In this document: piece by piece, positions 18,787-26,628 of the stretch
How positions within the stretch are numbered: the first letter of the stretch is position 1
Layout: the number at the start of each line of letters is the position of its first letter
Assembly (NCBI RefSeq): GCF_000383955.1
Contig: NZ_KB913013.1
Span: 6,225,236 to 6,289,235, forward strand
Reading direction: 5' to 3'
Source: Rudanella lutea DSM 19387
Lineage (GTDB): Bacteria > Bacteroidota > Bacteroidia > Cytophagales > Spirosomataceae
DNA: 64,000 bases
Translations under genes and position numbers: made by a program
The notes under the pieces: model-generated
What the model saw: only the letters and a program-made list of their open reading frames with translations
What the model was told of the DNA's origin: nothing
The model's database searches: none

Positions 18787-19365
18787 ATGCCTTCTAATTC
18801 CCTCACGACCTACTTTCAACAGGCCCATTTTCCGGAATCGGACGCCGAGCGCATAGCCGCGTCGTTTAAGCTGCGCCAGTATAGGAAAGGCGATTTGGTT
18901 CTGCGCGAAGGAGACACCTGTCGGCAACTTGGACTGGTGGATTCGGGCTTATTTATGTTTTACATGCTCGTGCGAGGGGAGGAACGAACTACCTACGTAG
19001 TGGGCGAAAGTGGCTTTCTGGCATCGCTCTGGAGCTTTATAGGCGAACGGCCCGCAACCGAATCAATCCGTTGCGTGCGAGATGGGCGTGTGTGGCATAT
19101 CGACAAAACTGATTTGGACCGGCTCCGCAAAGAGGTGCCAGGGTTTGCCCAATTTTACACGGCTATGCTCGAACGTGAAATCTGTTGTATCGAAGAAAGC
19201 CGTTACGACCTGATTGCCCTCACCGCAGAAGAACGCTACGAAAAACTACTTACCCAAACACCGCAACTGCTGCAACAGATACCTCTCTATTATCTGGCGG
19301 CTTTGCTGGGCATAACTCCCCGGCATCTGAGCCGGATTCGGGCCGGGCAACGAAAACGGAATTGA
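18787..19365 (+). CDS. Crp/Fnr-family transcriptional regulator
   Basis: A 192-aa protein. Residues about 10-120 form a cyclic-nucleotide-binding-like beta barrel (KGDLVLREGDTCRQLGLVDSG), with HVWHIDKTDLDRL at its end in place of a clear cAMP phosphate-binding RxS motif. The C-terminal part has the helix-turn-helix IPLYYLAALLGITPRHLSRIR, as in the Crp-like regulators of Bacteroidota that often sit beside a gene they control. It is co-transcribed with the upstream quinone reductase. The ligand is unknown. Confidence 0.87.
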   Translation: MPSNSLTTYFQQAHFPESDAERIAASFKLRQYRKGDLVLREGDTCRQLGLVDSGLFMFYMLVRGEERTTYVVGESGFLASLWSFIGERPATESIRCVRDGRVWHIDKTDLDRLRKEVPGFAQFYTAMLEREICCIEESRYDLIALTAEERYEKLLTQTPQLLQQIPLYYLAALLGITPRHLSRIRAGQRKRN

Positions 19366-19396
19366 AAGCGTAGTTTCACTTGTCCTCTCCTAACGG

Positions 19397-20764
19397 TCAA
19401 ATAATGGATGGCAATCGGATTTGTACTGTGGTGCCGGCGTTCACTTTTGACGTGACGTTGAGCGTGCCCTGGTGCAGCACAATAATGTTGCGGGCCAGGG
19501 GCAACCCGATGCCGTAACCTTCAAACAATTTGGTGTTTGAGGCCCGAAAAAATGGGTCGTAGATAAACCGAATCTCCTCGTCGGGAATACCCACGCCCTG
19601 ATCAATTATGGCAATGACCACCTGCCCGGTACCAGCCGCAATATGTACCGAAACAGGTTTGTTGTACGAGTATTTGCAGGCATTACTCAACAGGTTTACA
19701 AGTGCCAGTTGCAGCAGCTGCCGGTTGCCGTTTACCTTGAGTCGGCGTGGGTCGTCGGGTAAAAAACCCAGATCCACCCGGATGTTGTTCTGCGGATTGA
19801 GCTTGTCGATAATCGTTTTGGCTTCCCAGATCAGCTCATCCATCCGCACGATTTCGAACACCAGCTTTTCATTTTTAAAGCCCAGCTGCGCCAGTGACAG
19901 CAGCGACCGGGTGATGTCGTTGAGCCGCTCGGCCTGCGTCAGTATCGTTTGCAGCGTTTGCTGGTATTCGGCGGGGGTACGCTCGCGTTTGAGGGTTACG
20001 TCGGCTTCGCCGATGATGGCCGTCAGGGGCGTGGCCAGCTCGTGCGAGGCATTGCTGATAAAGTTTTTCTGAACTTCCAGCGCCGTTTCGATTCGGTTGA
20101 GCAAATCGTTAAACGTTGAGCTTAACTCGCCTACTTCGTTTCGGTACTCGTTTTCTTCCAGCCGCAAATGGATGTTTTCGGTACTGATTTGCCGCACCTT
20201 GTTGGTGATTTGGCGGATAGGCTCAAACACATGGCGCGAAAAGTAAACCGACAAATAGATCACAATTACCGACGACAGCAGGATGCCAATGCCCAGAATG
20301 TTGCGTAGAAAGTTGAGGTGGTTATTGATGTAGTAATTGTTGGCCGACACCACTACCACATACCGCTGACGGCCCACCTGCTCACGAATCCCGGCATAAA
20401 ACGTAGCACCCTCTCTGGCCGTCGACCGACCTTTGGCGAGTATCTGCGTAATGAGGCTTTCGGGAATCATCAGCGAGTCGGCGAGCCGGTTGGCCGATAC
20501 GTCCTTGCTGACCGGAATAAGGTATTCCCGTTCGCTGTCGAGCCGTTCGAGGTGTTTCTCGCGAATGGTTCGGTAACTTTCGGGGTTGAGCGAATCCAGT
20601 TTCAGGTTGTACCGGGCCGAGATGGTCGCGCGGGTTTCGAGTCGTTTGTAAAAATCGACGTAGGCGAAGTTATTCTGAAACAGGTAAACCCCGGTGCCAA
20701 ACAGGGTCAGCAGGGTGAGGCTGTACACCACCAGAATCAGGGCAATGCGGGTACGGGTGTTCAT
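19397..20764 (-). CDS. HAMP-domain sensor histidine kinase
   Basis: A 455-aa inner-membrane kinase: transmembrane segment about residues 8-28, a periplasmic sensor of about 120 aa, a second transmembrane segment (ILGIGILLSSVIVIYLSVYF, about 150-170), a HAMP linker, a dimerisation helix with ISNASHELATPLTAIIGE (acceptor His; Ala stands in the usual Arg of HELRTPL), N box LVNLLSNACKYS, and G boxes DQGVGIP and GYGIGLPLA. It overlaps its response regulator gene by 4 bp (20761-20764), so translation is coupled. It belongs to the CusS-like group often involved in envelope or metal stress; the signal is unknown. Confidence 0.9.
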   Translation of the reverse strand: MNTRTRIALILVVYSLTLLTLFGTGVYLFQNNFAYVDFYKRLETRATISARYNLKLDSLNPESYRTIREKHLERLDSEREYLIPVSKDVSANRLADSLMIPESLITQILAKGRSTAREGATFYAGIREQVGRQRYVVVVSANNYYINNHLNFLRNILGIGILLSSVIVIYLSVYFSRHVFEPIRQITNKVRQISTENIHLRLEENEYRNEVGELSSTFNDLLNRIETALEVQKNFISNASHELATPLTAIIGEADVTLKRERTPAEYQQTLQTILTQAERLNDITRSLLSLAQLGFKNEKLVFEIVRMDELIWEAKTIIDKLNPQNNIRVDLGFLPDDPRRLKVNGNRQLLQLALVNLLSNACKYSYNKPVSVHIAAGTGQVVIAIIDQGVGIPDEEIRFIYDPFFRASNTKLFEGYGIGLPLARNIIVLHQGTLNVTSKVNAGTTVQIRLPSII

Positions 20765-21456
20765 GGCTCTTTCAGGACATACCCCATGCCCACCACAGTG
20801 TGAATAAGTTTCTCCGGGGCGGCCGCGTCGATTTTGCGCCGTAGATAATTGATGTACACATCGACTACGTTGGTACCGGTATTGAAATTCAGATCCCAGG
20901 CACTTTCGAGCAGGTCGATGCGCGACAGCACCTTGCCTTTGTTTTTGATCAAAGCCAGCAACAACCGGTATTCGGTGGCCGTCAGCTGAACCGGTTGCTC
21001 ATTGCGGGTCACGGTCTTGGCTGTATCGTCGACGCGTAAATCGGCGAGCACGTACTGATTTGTGTAGCTGGTGGTTTCGGGCTCGGCTTTCTGGTTAGCC
21101 CTCCGCAGCAGGGCATTGATTCGGGCATTTAGCTCGATAAACTTGAAGGGCTTCACCAGATAGTCGTCGGCCCCGGCGTTCAGGCCCATGACCACGTTTT
21201 CGGCGGTGCCGAGTGCGGTCAGGAACAGGATGGGGGTCAGCATGTGATTACTCCGTAGCTTCTGGCAAACCTCCAGCCCGTTCATGTCGGGCAGCATAAT
21301 GTCCAGAATGATGAGGTCGTACGAAGAGTCCAACGCCATTTTGAGGCCGGTAGATCCATTGAAAGCTACCGACACGGTGTAGTTTTCTTCGATAAGACCC
21401 CGGCGAATAAACTCAACGACGCTCACTTCGTCTTCGACCAGCAGGATATGTTTCAT
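20761..21456 (-). CDS. OmpR-family response regulator
   Basis: A 231-aa two-domain regulator. The receiver shows the acidic pair VEDE, the phospho-Asp in LIILDIMLPD, and the Lys of LVKPFKF. The winged-helix DNA-binding domain ends with TNVVDVYINYLRRKID (recognition helix) and HTVVGMGYVLKEP. It is first in the operon with the kinase. Its recognition helix is nearly identical to that of the second regulator at 46892-47563 (TNVIDVYISYLRKKID), and both loci carry the same heptamer array, so the two may share DNA targets. Confidence 0.92.
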   Translation of the reverse strand: MKHILLVEDEVSVVEFIRRGLIEENYTVSVAFNGSTGLKMALDSSYDLIILDIMLPDMNGLEVCQKLRSNHMLTPILFLTALGTAENVVMGLNAGADDYLVKPFKFIELNARINALLRRANQKAEPETTSYTNQYVLADLRVDDTAKTVTRNEQPVQLTATEYRLLLALIKNKGKVLSRIDLLESAWDLNFNTGTNVVDVYINYLRRKIDAAAPEKLIHTVVGMGYVLKEP

Positions 21457-21501
21457 TCGGTTGAACTGGCTAGTTGGGAACTGGATAGAAAACTGTTTTT
21501 C

Positions 21502-21585
21502 GTTTATCGTTTTTGGTTTTTGAGCGTGTGCTGCGTCGTTATTAATCGCGTATCAAGAAGAAACTAAAAACTGAAAACGATAAAC
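21502..21585. repeat. Long imperfect inverted repeat between the regulator and the Usp-like gene
   Basis: A 20-bp arm at 21502-21521 pairs with 21566-21585 with only two G.T wobbles, around a 44-nt loop. The T-rich/A-rich arms (core gtttatcg / cgataaac) look like an extragenic palindromic repeat; the window has no second copy that I noticed. Confidence 0.5.
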
Positions 21586-21647
21586 CAGAAACCTTTTTAC
21601 GGCAAGTTTGGACCTAAATGTAATCGAAAGAAGGCGCTTTTGGTCGG

Positions 21648-21705
21648 TTCTAATCGGATTCTAACAAACCTCTTAGACTTCTCTAATGGTGTTAGTAGAC
21701 TTTTG
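21648..21705 (+). promoter_or_regulatory. Four-heptamer OmpR-type operator upstream of the Usp-like gene
   Basis: Heptamers TTCTAAT (21648), TTCTAAC (21659), CTCTTAG (21670) and CTCTAAT (21681) recur at exactly 11-bp intervals, the geometry of head-to-tail OmpR/PhoB-family binding. A -7-like element, TAGACTTTTG, ends at 21705, 18 bp past the last heptamer. The divergent response regulator gene begins 191 bp to the left. An equivalent array lies at 48944-48982. Confidence 0.6.
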
Positions 21706-21726
21706 GTGATAAACTTAAACAGAACC

Positions 21727-22311
21727 ATGATCGAGCGACGTAAAATTCTGATCCCAACCGATTTTCGGGTCTCTTCGTTACATACCCTCCGGCTGGCCCT
21801 CGAAGAGATCGACGCACCAAAGGTTGATGTTGTGCTGCTCTATGGCACCACGCTCGACACCTCCATCACCGAAATGCTTTTCTATTCGCCCAGGCGGATT
21901 ATTGCCGATTTGCTGACCGACGATTTCCGGGAGGGAATAAGCATTCTGGTCAACCGGTTCGAATCAAAAATTGGCGATTGGCAGATTGAGCTGTTTCATG
22001 GCTACCGGCAACGGGCGTTTGATACCCTGTTGAACACGCTGGAGGTTAATACCTGCTACATGGGCCGTTCGTACCCATATCACCTTACAGGCGACGCCTT
22101 CGACCTGACGCCTTTCCTCCAAAAATCGGTAGTACCCTGCCGGGAAGTCGACTGGGCGCATGAGGTTGACATCCCCTTTGCCGAAGATGGGCTCGAAAGC
22201 CTTTTTTTACAATCTGTACTGCATGGTCAACCCGTATCTGAGTCGGCAACCCGGCCTAAGGAAACCGACTTTGACCCTGAGCCAATGACCGCCTGCAGCA
22301 GTCGATTCTAA
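21727..22311 (+). CDS. Universal-stress-protein-like protein
   Basis: A 194-aa cytosolic protein starting MIERRKILIPTDFR, which is how UspA-fold proteins begin (first beta strand plus the D of the nucleotide-binding region); LRLALEEIDAPKVDVVLLYG continues the fold. The usual C-terminal GxxGxxxxxxxGS nucleotide loop is not evident, so ATP binding is uncertain. An upstream in-frame start exists at 21640 but lies inside the heptamer array, so ATG 21727 is preferred. The gene is divergent from the two-component system and probably belongs to its regulon. Confidence 0.65.
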   Translation: MIERRKILIPTDFRVSSLHTLRLALEEIDAPKVDVVLLYGTTLDTSITEMLFYSPRRIIADLLTDDFREGISILVNRFESKIGDWQIELFHGYRQRAFDTLLNTLEVNTCYMGRSYPYHLTGDAFDLTPFLQKSVVPCREVDWAHEVDIPFAEDGLESLFLQSVLHGQPVSESATRPKETDFDPEPMTACSSRF

Positions 22312-22417
22312 ATTTTTTGGCAAAAAAACGACCCGTAAAACCCTGATGCTCATGAACTGGCTGATATAAAAGACCTGTGGGTCTGATATTTGTCATGATT
22401 TGATGTGTGGCAGGCCT

Positions 22418-22425
22418 TACCTTTG
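22418..22425 (+). promoter_or_regulatory. Candidate -7 element for the TonB cassette
   Basis: TAccTTTG fits the Bacteroidota -7 consensus 20 bp upstream of the start at 22445. Nearby TTG elements are spaced 15 or 25 bases away, outside the ideal range. Confidence 0.4.
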
Positions 22426-22444
22426 GGTATCCAAAAATCGGATA

Positions 22445-22825
22445 ATGTCCCCAATGAAAAAGGCCATTCTTTACCTGCTGCTGTTCCTACTGCTGTTTCA
22501 AAACAGCGGGCGGTTGCTCGTGCTGGCCTGGTTCAAGCTCTATCAGCCACAAATCGTTCGTACGCTCTGCGAAAACCGCAATCGGCCCGAACTGAATTGT
22601 AATGGTCAGTGTGTACTGGCCAAAAAGCTGGCAGAAGCGGATCGTCAGCAACAGGCCGCTAATTGGGACCGGCTCACCGAGGTGTCCATCTTTATGGCCC
22701 CTCTGCATGTGCAGTACGCCTTCGACCCGGCGGCCACTGCCCTCTCCACCCCTGAGTTGCCCCCCTACCGGGCAGACATCCGGCCTGTCTCCGGCCCGGC
22801 CATTTTTCATCCCCCCTGCGCGTAG
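22445..22825 (+). CDS. Small membrane-anchored protein with an NCNGQC motif
   Basis: About 126 aa from ATG 22445 (a second ATG at 22454 is equally good). One hydrophobic segment (KAILYLLLFLLLFQNSGRLLVLAWF) is followed by LCENRNRPELNCNGQCVLAKKLAEA. Small proteins with this C-x-N-G-x-C-x-L-x-K-x-L pattern recur in Bacteroidota next to TonB-dependent receptors, from memory of the group; their function is not established. The paired Cys could bind a metal or form a disulfide. The last third is Pro-rich. The TonB receptor gene follows after 163 bp. Confidence 0.6.
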   Translation: MSPMKKAILYLLLFLLLFQNSGRLLVLAWFKLYQPQIVRTLCENRNRPELNCNGQCVLAKKLAEADRQQQAANWDRLTEVSIFMAPLHVQYAFDPAATALSTPELPPYRADIRPVSGPAIFHPPCA

Positions 22826-22988
22826 TTGTTTCGGCGTATATACCCTACCGGTATTGGCTCAACGCCTTTACACGGGAGGGCTATGACCTTTTTTCAAACT
22901 GCCCGAAGCTGCAAAGCACTGGCGTGAATCGTCGTGCCCATTCGGCTACGGGACCAACCGGCTTGCCGGTTCGGTTAACCGAAACAAC

Positions 22989-25337
22989 ATGTTCCGATAT
23001 TTAGTATTTCTGTTTGCCCTGGGGATACCTCTTTCCCTACGGGCTCAGGCCCCTATTGCCACCGAAGGGGTCGTGTTTGACGCCCAAACCAAAGAACCAT
23101 TGCCGGGGATTACAGTACTGGCCAATGACACCCAAATTGGCACTACAACCGACGCCAACGGGGCTTTCCGGCTGACCTGCCCAGCAGCCTGTACCGCCCT
23201 CACCATTCGATCGGTGGGGTATACCGACCAGGTAATTAAGCCTGGCGCGGGCAAGGTAACGGTGAGTTTGCAACAGCGGGTGCAAGATTTGCAGGGCATA
23301 GTGGTAACCGGAAGCCGCGAGGCCGCGCTTCGCACCCAAACGCCCATTGCGATTGCCCGGCTGTCGGCCCGGACGGTGGAAGAAACCAAGCCGACTGCGC
23401 TGTACGAGGTGATTAACAAGGCCCCCGGAGCGCTTATGGTTAATCTGGGTAATGAACAGCACTCGATGGCTATTCGGCAACCTATGACCACCAACGCGTA
23501 TTTTCTGTACCTCGAAGACGGCGTTCCCATACGCCCGATGGGTGTGTTTAACCACAATGCCCTGCTCGAACTGAATCAGTTTACGGTCAGCTCGCTCGAA
23601 ATCGTGAAAGGACCCGTCTCGTCAGTGTATGGCCCGGAGGCTGTGGGTGGGGCCGTGAATGTGCTCACGCAGCGCCCAACGGCTGTACCTACTGCGCGGG
23701 CCGGTGTTCAGTTCGATCAGTTTGGCTACCGCCGGGTGCAGGTGGGTGCGGGGGCAAGGCAAGGCAAGTTCGGGCTGTACGTGGGCGGGCTGGTTAGTCG
23801 GCAACGGAATGGCTGGATGGCGGCTTCTGACTACGATAAAACGTCGTATTACGGGCGGGCCGAATACCAGTTTACGGCCAAAACCCGCCTGACGGGTACG
23901 TTTTCGTACAACGATTACTTCTCCCAAACGAGCGGCAGCGTGGATAGTGTCGCTTTTTTTGCCCGGCAATATGTGAGCACAACCGGCTTTACCTACCGCA
24001 AAACGGTTTCGGTACGGAGCCGACTCACTCTCGAACACGACTGGAAGGGCGGGGGCCAAAGTTTCGTGACGGTCTTTTACCGAAACAACCGCAACGGGCA
24101 GAATCCGGCCTATGCCATTCGGTGGACACCGGGGCAAACTACCGCGCGGGGCGAAGTCAATTCCAATGACTTTAAAAGCCTGGGGTTCATCGCCCAGCAT
24201 GCCCAACCGCTTGGCTGGCTGAGCGGCAAACTGCTCACGGGCGCTACCGTCGATGAGTCGCCGAACCGGTACTGGGCCTACCAGATTGATCTGAACGCGC
24301 AACTCCGTCCCGACAAGCGGTCGGTGGAACGGTACACAATTGCCCGCGAACGGCCCGACATCCCCCTGGCCGATTACGAAGCCCGGATACATAATCTGGC
24401 GGCCTACACCCAACTGGAGCTGGAGCCCCTGCCCAACCTGCGGCTGTCGGCCGGGTTGCGTCTCGACCGGATGGCGTTCGATTACACTAATGGGCTCGAC
24501 CGCACGACGGGCCGCAAAACGTTTAGTCAGCTGACGCCCAAGTTGGGAGCTACCTACGATCTGGGGCGCGGGAAGGGACTGTATGCCAACTACTCGCAGG
24601 GGTTCGCTCCACCGGCTCTGACTTCGATTTTTCGGAAACGAACGGCACCCGCACCCAACGGCGACCAGTTTTATTACAATCTCCATTCGGCCCGGTTTGA
24701 GAATCTGGAACTGGGCGGTTGGGCCGCGTTCTGGTCCGGCAAGGTGTATGTCGACTACGCCCTTTACCAGATGCGCGGCCGGGATGAACTGCTGAACGTC
24801 AGAATGCCCGACAACTCCACCGATTACCAGTCGGCGGGTAAAACTCTGCACCGGGGTGCCGAGCTAAGCGTTACCGTAAAACCGTCGCGGCAGTGGTTGT
24901 TTCGGTTTGGCGGCACCTCGGCGGTACACCGGTTTGAGCAGTTCGTGTTGAGCGAGCGCGTTGGCGATGCCGTTCGGAATGTCGATGGGAAAGAAATGCC
25001 CTCGGCCCCCCGTTCTGTCTGGAATACCGAACTAAGTTTTTATCCGCCATTTCTAGCCAATTTCCGGGCTTCGGTGGAGTGGCAACACGTGTCGGGCTGG
25101 TATCAGAATCAGATCAATACGGTTCGGTATCCAGGCTACGACCTCTTCAATGGTCGGGTAGGGTACACGTTTCGGGGCGTTGAGGTATTTTCCAACGTGC
25201 TCAACCTGACCAACGCGCTCTATGCTACCAATGCAAGCCGGGGCAACAACCCCACCGACCGAACTACGTTTACACCGGCCGCACCCCGCACGTTTGTGAT
25301 GGGGGTTCAGTACAATTTCACCGCTAAGACAAAATGA
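22989..25337 (+). CDS. TonB-dependent outer-membrane receptor
   Basis: A 782-aa receptor. A signal peptide (MFRYLVFLFALGIPLSLRAQ) is followed by a carboxypeptidase-regulatory-like domain (about residues 25-95: TEGVVFDAQTKEPLPGITV), a TonB box/plug region (IVVTGSREAALRTQTPIAIARLS, then VSSLEIVKGPVSSVYGPEAVGGAVNVLT), and a 22-strand-type beta barrel ending GVQYNFTAKTK. It is not of the SusC type and has no SusD partner. The flanking NCNGQC and CQCC proteins suggest a metal or metal-complex substrate, which is inference. Its stop overlaps the next start (ATGA). Confidence 0.9.
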   Translation: MFRYLVFLFALGIPLSLRAQAPIATEGVVFDAQTKEPLPGITVLANDTQIGTTTDANGAFRLTCPAACTALTIRSVGYTDQVIKPGAGKVTVSLQQRVQDLQGIVVTGSREAALRTQTPIAIARLSARTVEETKPTALYEVINKAPGALMVNLGNEQHSMAIRQPMTTNAYFLYLEDGVPIRPMGVFNHNALLELNQFTVSSLEIVKGPVSSVYGPEAVGGAVNVLTQRPTAVPTARAGVQFDQFGYRRVQVGAGARQGKFGLYVGGLVSRQRNGWMAASDYDKTSYYGRAEYQFTAKTRLTGTFSYNDYFSQTSGSVDSVAFFARQYVSTTGFTYRKTVSVRSRLTLEHDWKGGGQSFVTVFYRNNRNGQNPAYAIRWTPGQTTARGEVNSNDFKSLGFIAQHAQPLGWLSGKLLTGATVDESPNRYWAYQIDLNAQLRPDKRSVERYTIARERPDIPLADYEARIHNLAAYTQLELEPLPNLRLSAGLRLDRMAFDYTNGLDRTTGRKTFSQLTPKLGATYDLGRGKGLYANYSQGFAPPALTSIFRKRTAPAPNGDQFYYNLHSARFENLELGGWAAFWSGKVYVDYALYQMRGRDELLNVRMPDNSTDYQSAGKTLHRGAELSVTVKPSRQWLFRFGGTSAVHRFEQFVLSERVGDAVRNVDGKEMPSAPRSVWNTELSFYPPFLANFRASVEWQHVSGWYQNQINTVRYPGYDLFNGRVGYTFRGVEVFSNVLNLTNALYATNASRGNNPTDRTTFTPAAPRTFVMGVQYNFTAKTK

Positions 25338-26503
25338 AAATACTCGTTTTCCTGCTGGGCATCTTGACAATCGGGTCTATTGCCCAAACTCTGACGCCCG
25401 TGTCGGAACCGGTTGCGCAGGCTACCTTGCCCCGGTTCACCACCGACCACCAGAACCGCCCGGTTGTGGCCTGGGTGTCGACCGAAAAAAACGGCCCTGT
25501 GCTCTGTTATCGGGTATCCGCCGATGGCGGGCGTTCGTTTGGGCCTGTGGTGCAGGTGCCCACGCCTACCGGCACGGCTGTGCATAGCGAAGGTCGACCC
25601 AAAGTGGCGTTTCGGGCCGATGGTACCGTACTGGCTACCTTTGAAGTGCGCAAGCCCACCGAGACCCAGCCCCGCGCCGGTGATATTCTTTACCGTACCT
25701 CGACCGATGGCGGGCAAACCTGGTCGGCCTTGAAGCCACTCCACAAATCGGTCCGGGTGGGTGGCTCGCATTCGTTTCACGACCTGACCCGCCTGCCGAA
25801 CGGTCAGATTGGCGCGGTTTGGCTCGACGAGAAACTCCCCGGTCGCGAAGGGCGTTCGGTGCTGTTTAGCCAAACCGGCGCCAACGGTGAATTTGGGGCC
25901 GAAGTGTTGCTCGATTCCAATGCCTGTCAGTGCTGCCGAACGAGCCTCGTGGTGGGGCCGGGAGGTTCTATCTATGCCGCCTACCGCGATCTGCTGCCCG
26001 ATGGTACCCGCGACATCGGCTACGTTCGGTCGGGCGACGGTGGCAGGTCGTTTTCGTCGCCGACCCTGTTCTATCCCGACCGCTGGAACATTCGGGCTTG
26101 TCCGCACAGTGGGGCGCAGTTAGTAGCTCATCCGTCGGGCATTTGGGTGACGTGGTTCAGCGGGGCTGAGGTAGGGGGCGGTATCCGGCTCAAATCGCTC
26201 GATGCCGCGGGACTGGCGTTCAACCCCGCGCAACTGGCTATGCGTTACCCGCAGGCTACCTGTACGGCTTCGGGCCTGTTGGCGGTGTGCTGGGAAGAGT
26301 GGATGGGGGAGGGCGAAGACGCCTACCGAAAAGTGGGCCTGAAAGTGGGCGATGGCCCGGTGCAGTACCTCACCCCGCCGGGCCAAATTGCCACCCAGCC
26401 TACGTTACTGACAACCGATTCGGGGCTTTTGCTGAGCTATACCGTGTTGAAGGGGTCAGCGTCTGAACTTCGGGTGGTGCGGGTGTCCGACCGGGTCAAA
26501 TAA
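25334..26503 (+). CDS. Secreted BNR-repeat (sialidase-like) protein with CQCC and CPHSG motifs
   Basis: A 389-aa protein with a signal peptide (MKILVFLLGILTIGSIAQ) and several Asp-box/BNR repeats (SADGGRSFGP, STDGGQTWSA, SGDGGRSFSS), so a sialidase-like six-bladed propeller is expected. The arginine triad expected of a true sialidase is not evident. Two striking motifs, SNACQCCRTSL (about residues 195-205) and WNIRACPHSGAQL (about 255-267), put clustered Cys and His on the propeller, as if to bind a metal. Translation is coupled to the receptor (4-bp overlap), so it probably handles the receptor's substrate in the periplasm or at the surface. Confidence 0.75.
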   Translation: MKILVFLLGILTIGSIAQTLTPVSEPVAQATLPRFTTDHQNRPVVAWVSTEKNGPVLCYRVSADGGRSFGPVVQVPTPTGTAVHSEGRPKVAFRADGTVLATFEVRKPTETQPRAGDILYRTSTDGGQTWSALKPLHKSVRVGGSHSFHDLTRLPNGQIGAVWLDEKLPGREGRSVLFSQTGANGEFGAEVLLDSNACQCCRTSLVVGPGGSIYAAYRDLLPDGTRDIGYVRSGDGGRSFSSPTLFYPDRWNIRACPHSGAQLVAHPSGIWVTWFSGAEVGGGIRLKSLDAAGLAFNPAQLAMRYPQATCTASGLLAVCWEEWMGEGEDAYRKVGLKVGDGPVQYLTPPGQIATQPTLLTTDSGLLLSYTVLKGSASELRVVRVSDRVK

Positions 26504-26550
26504 AACAGCTTTCGTTGTCCCCATATTGAGCGGGCTTATCCGATTGGGTT

Positions 26551-26580
26551 CGGGTAGGCCTGCCCGTTTTTTTACCTTTG
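26551..26580 (+). terminator. Terminator with an embedded -7 element
   Basis: The hairpin cgggta-ggcc-tgcccg (26551-26566, one G.T pair) runs into seven T residues and would end the receptor/BNR operon. TAccTTTG at 26573-26580 starts within the T tract and fits the -7 element for the sulfatase gene. Confidence 0.6.
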
Positions 26581-26628
26581 ACCTTGTGGACCGTTGCCGC
26601 AACGCGCCCAACACAACCCCCTTTCTGC

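Noticed and set aside
23622-24851. 409-codon minus-strand frame inside the TonB receptor gene
   Set aside because: Arg/Pro/Gly-rich shadow translation opposite a well-supported receptor; no domain resemblance.
25334-26503. True exo-alpha-sialidase assignment
   Set aside because: Asp-box repeats are present, but I could not find the arginine triad and nucleophile set; the Cys/His motifs point elsewhere, so only the fold is claimed.
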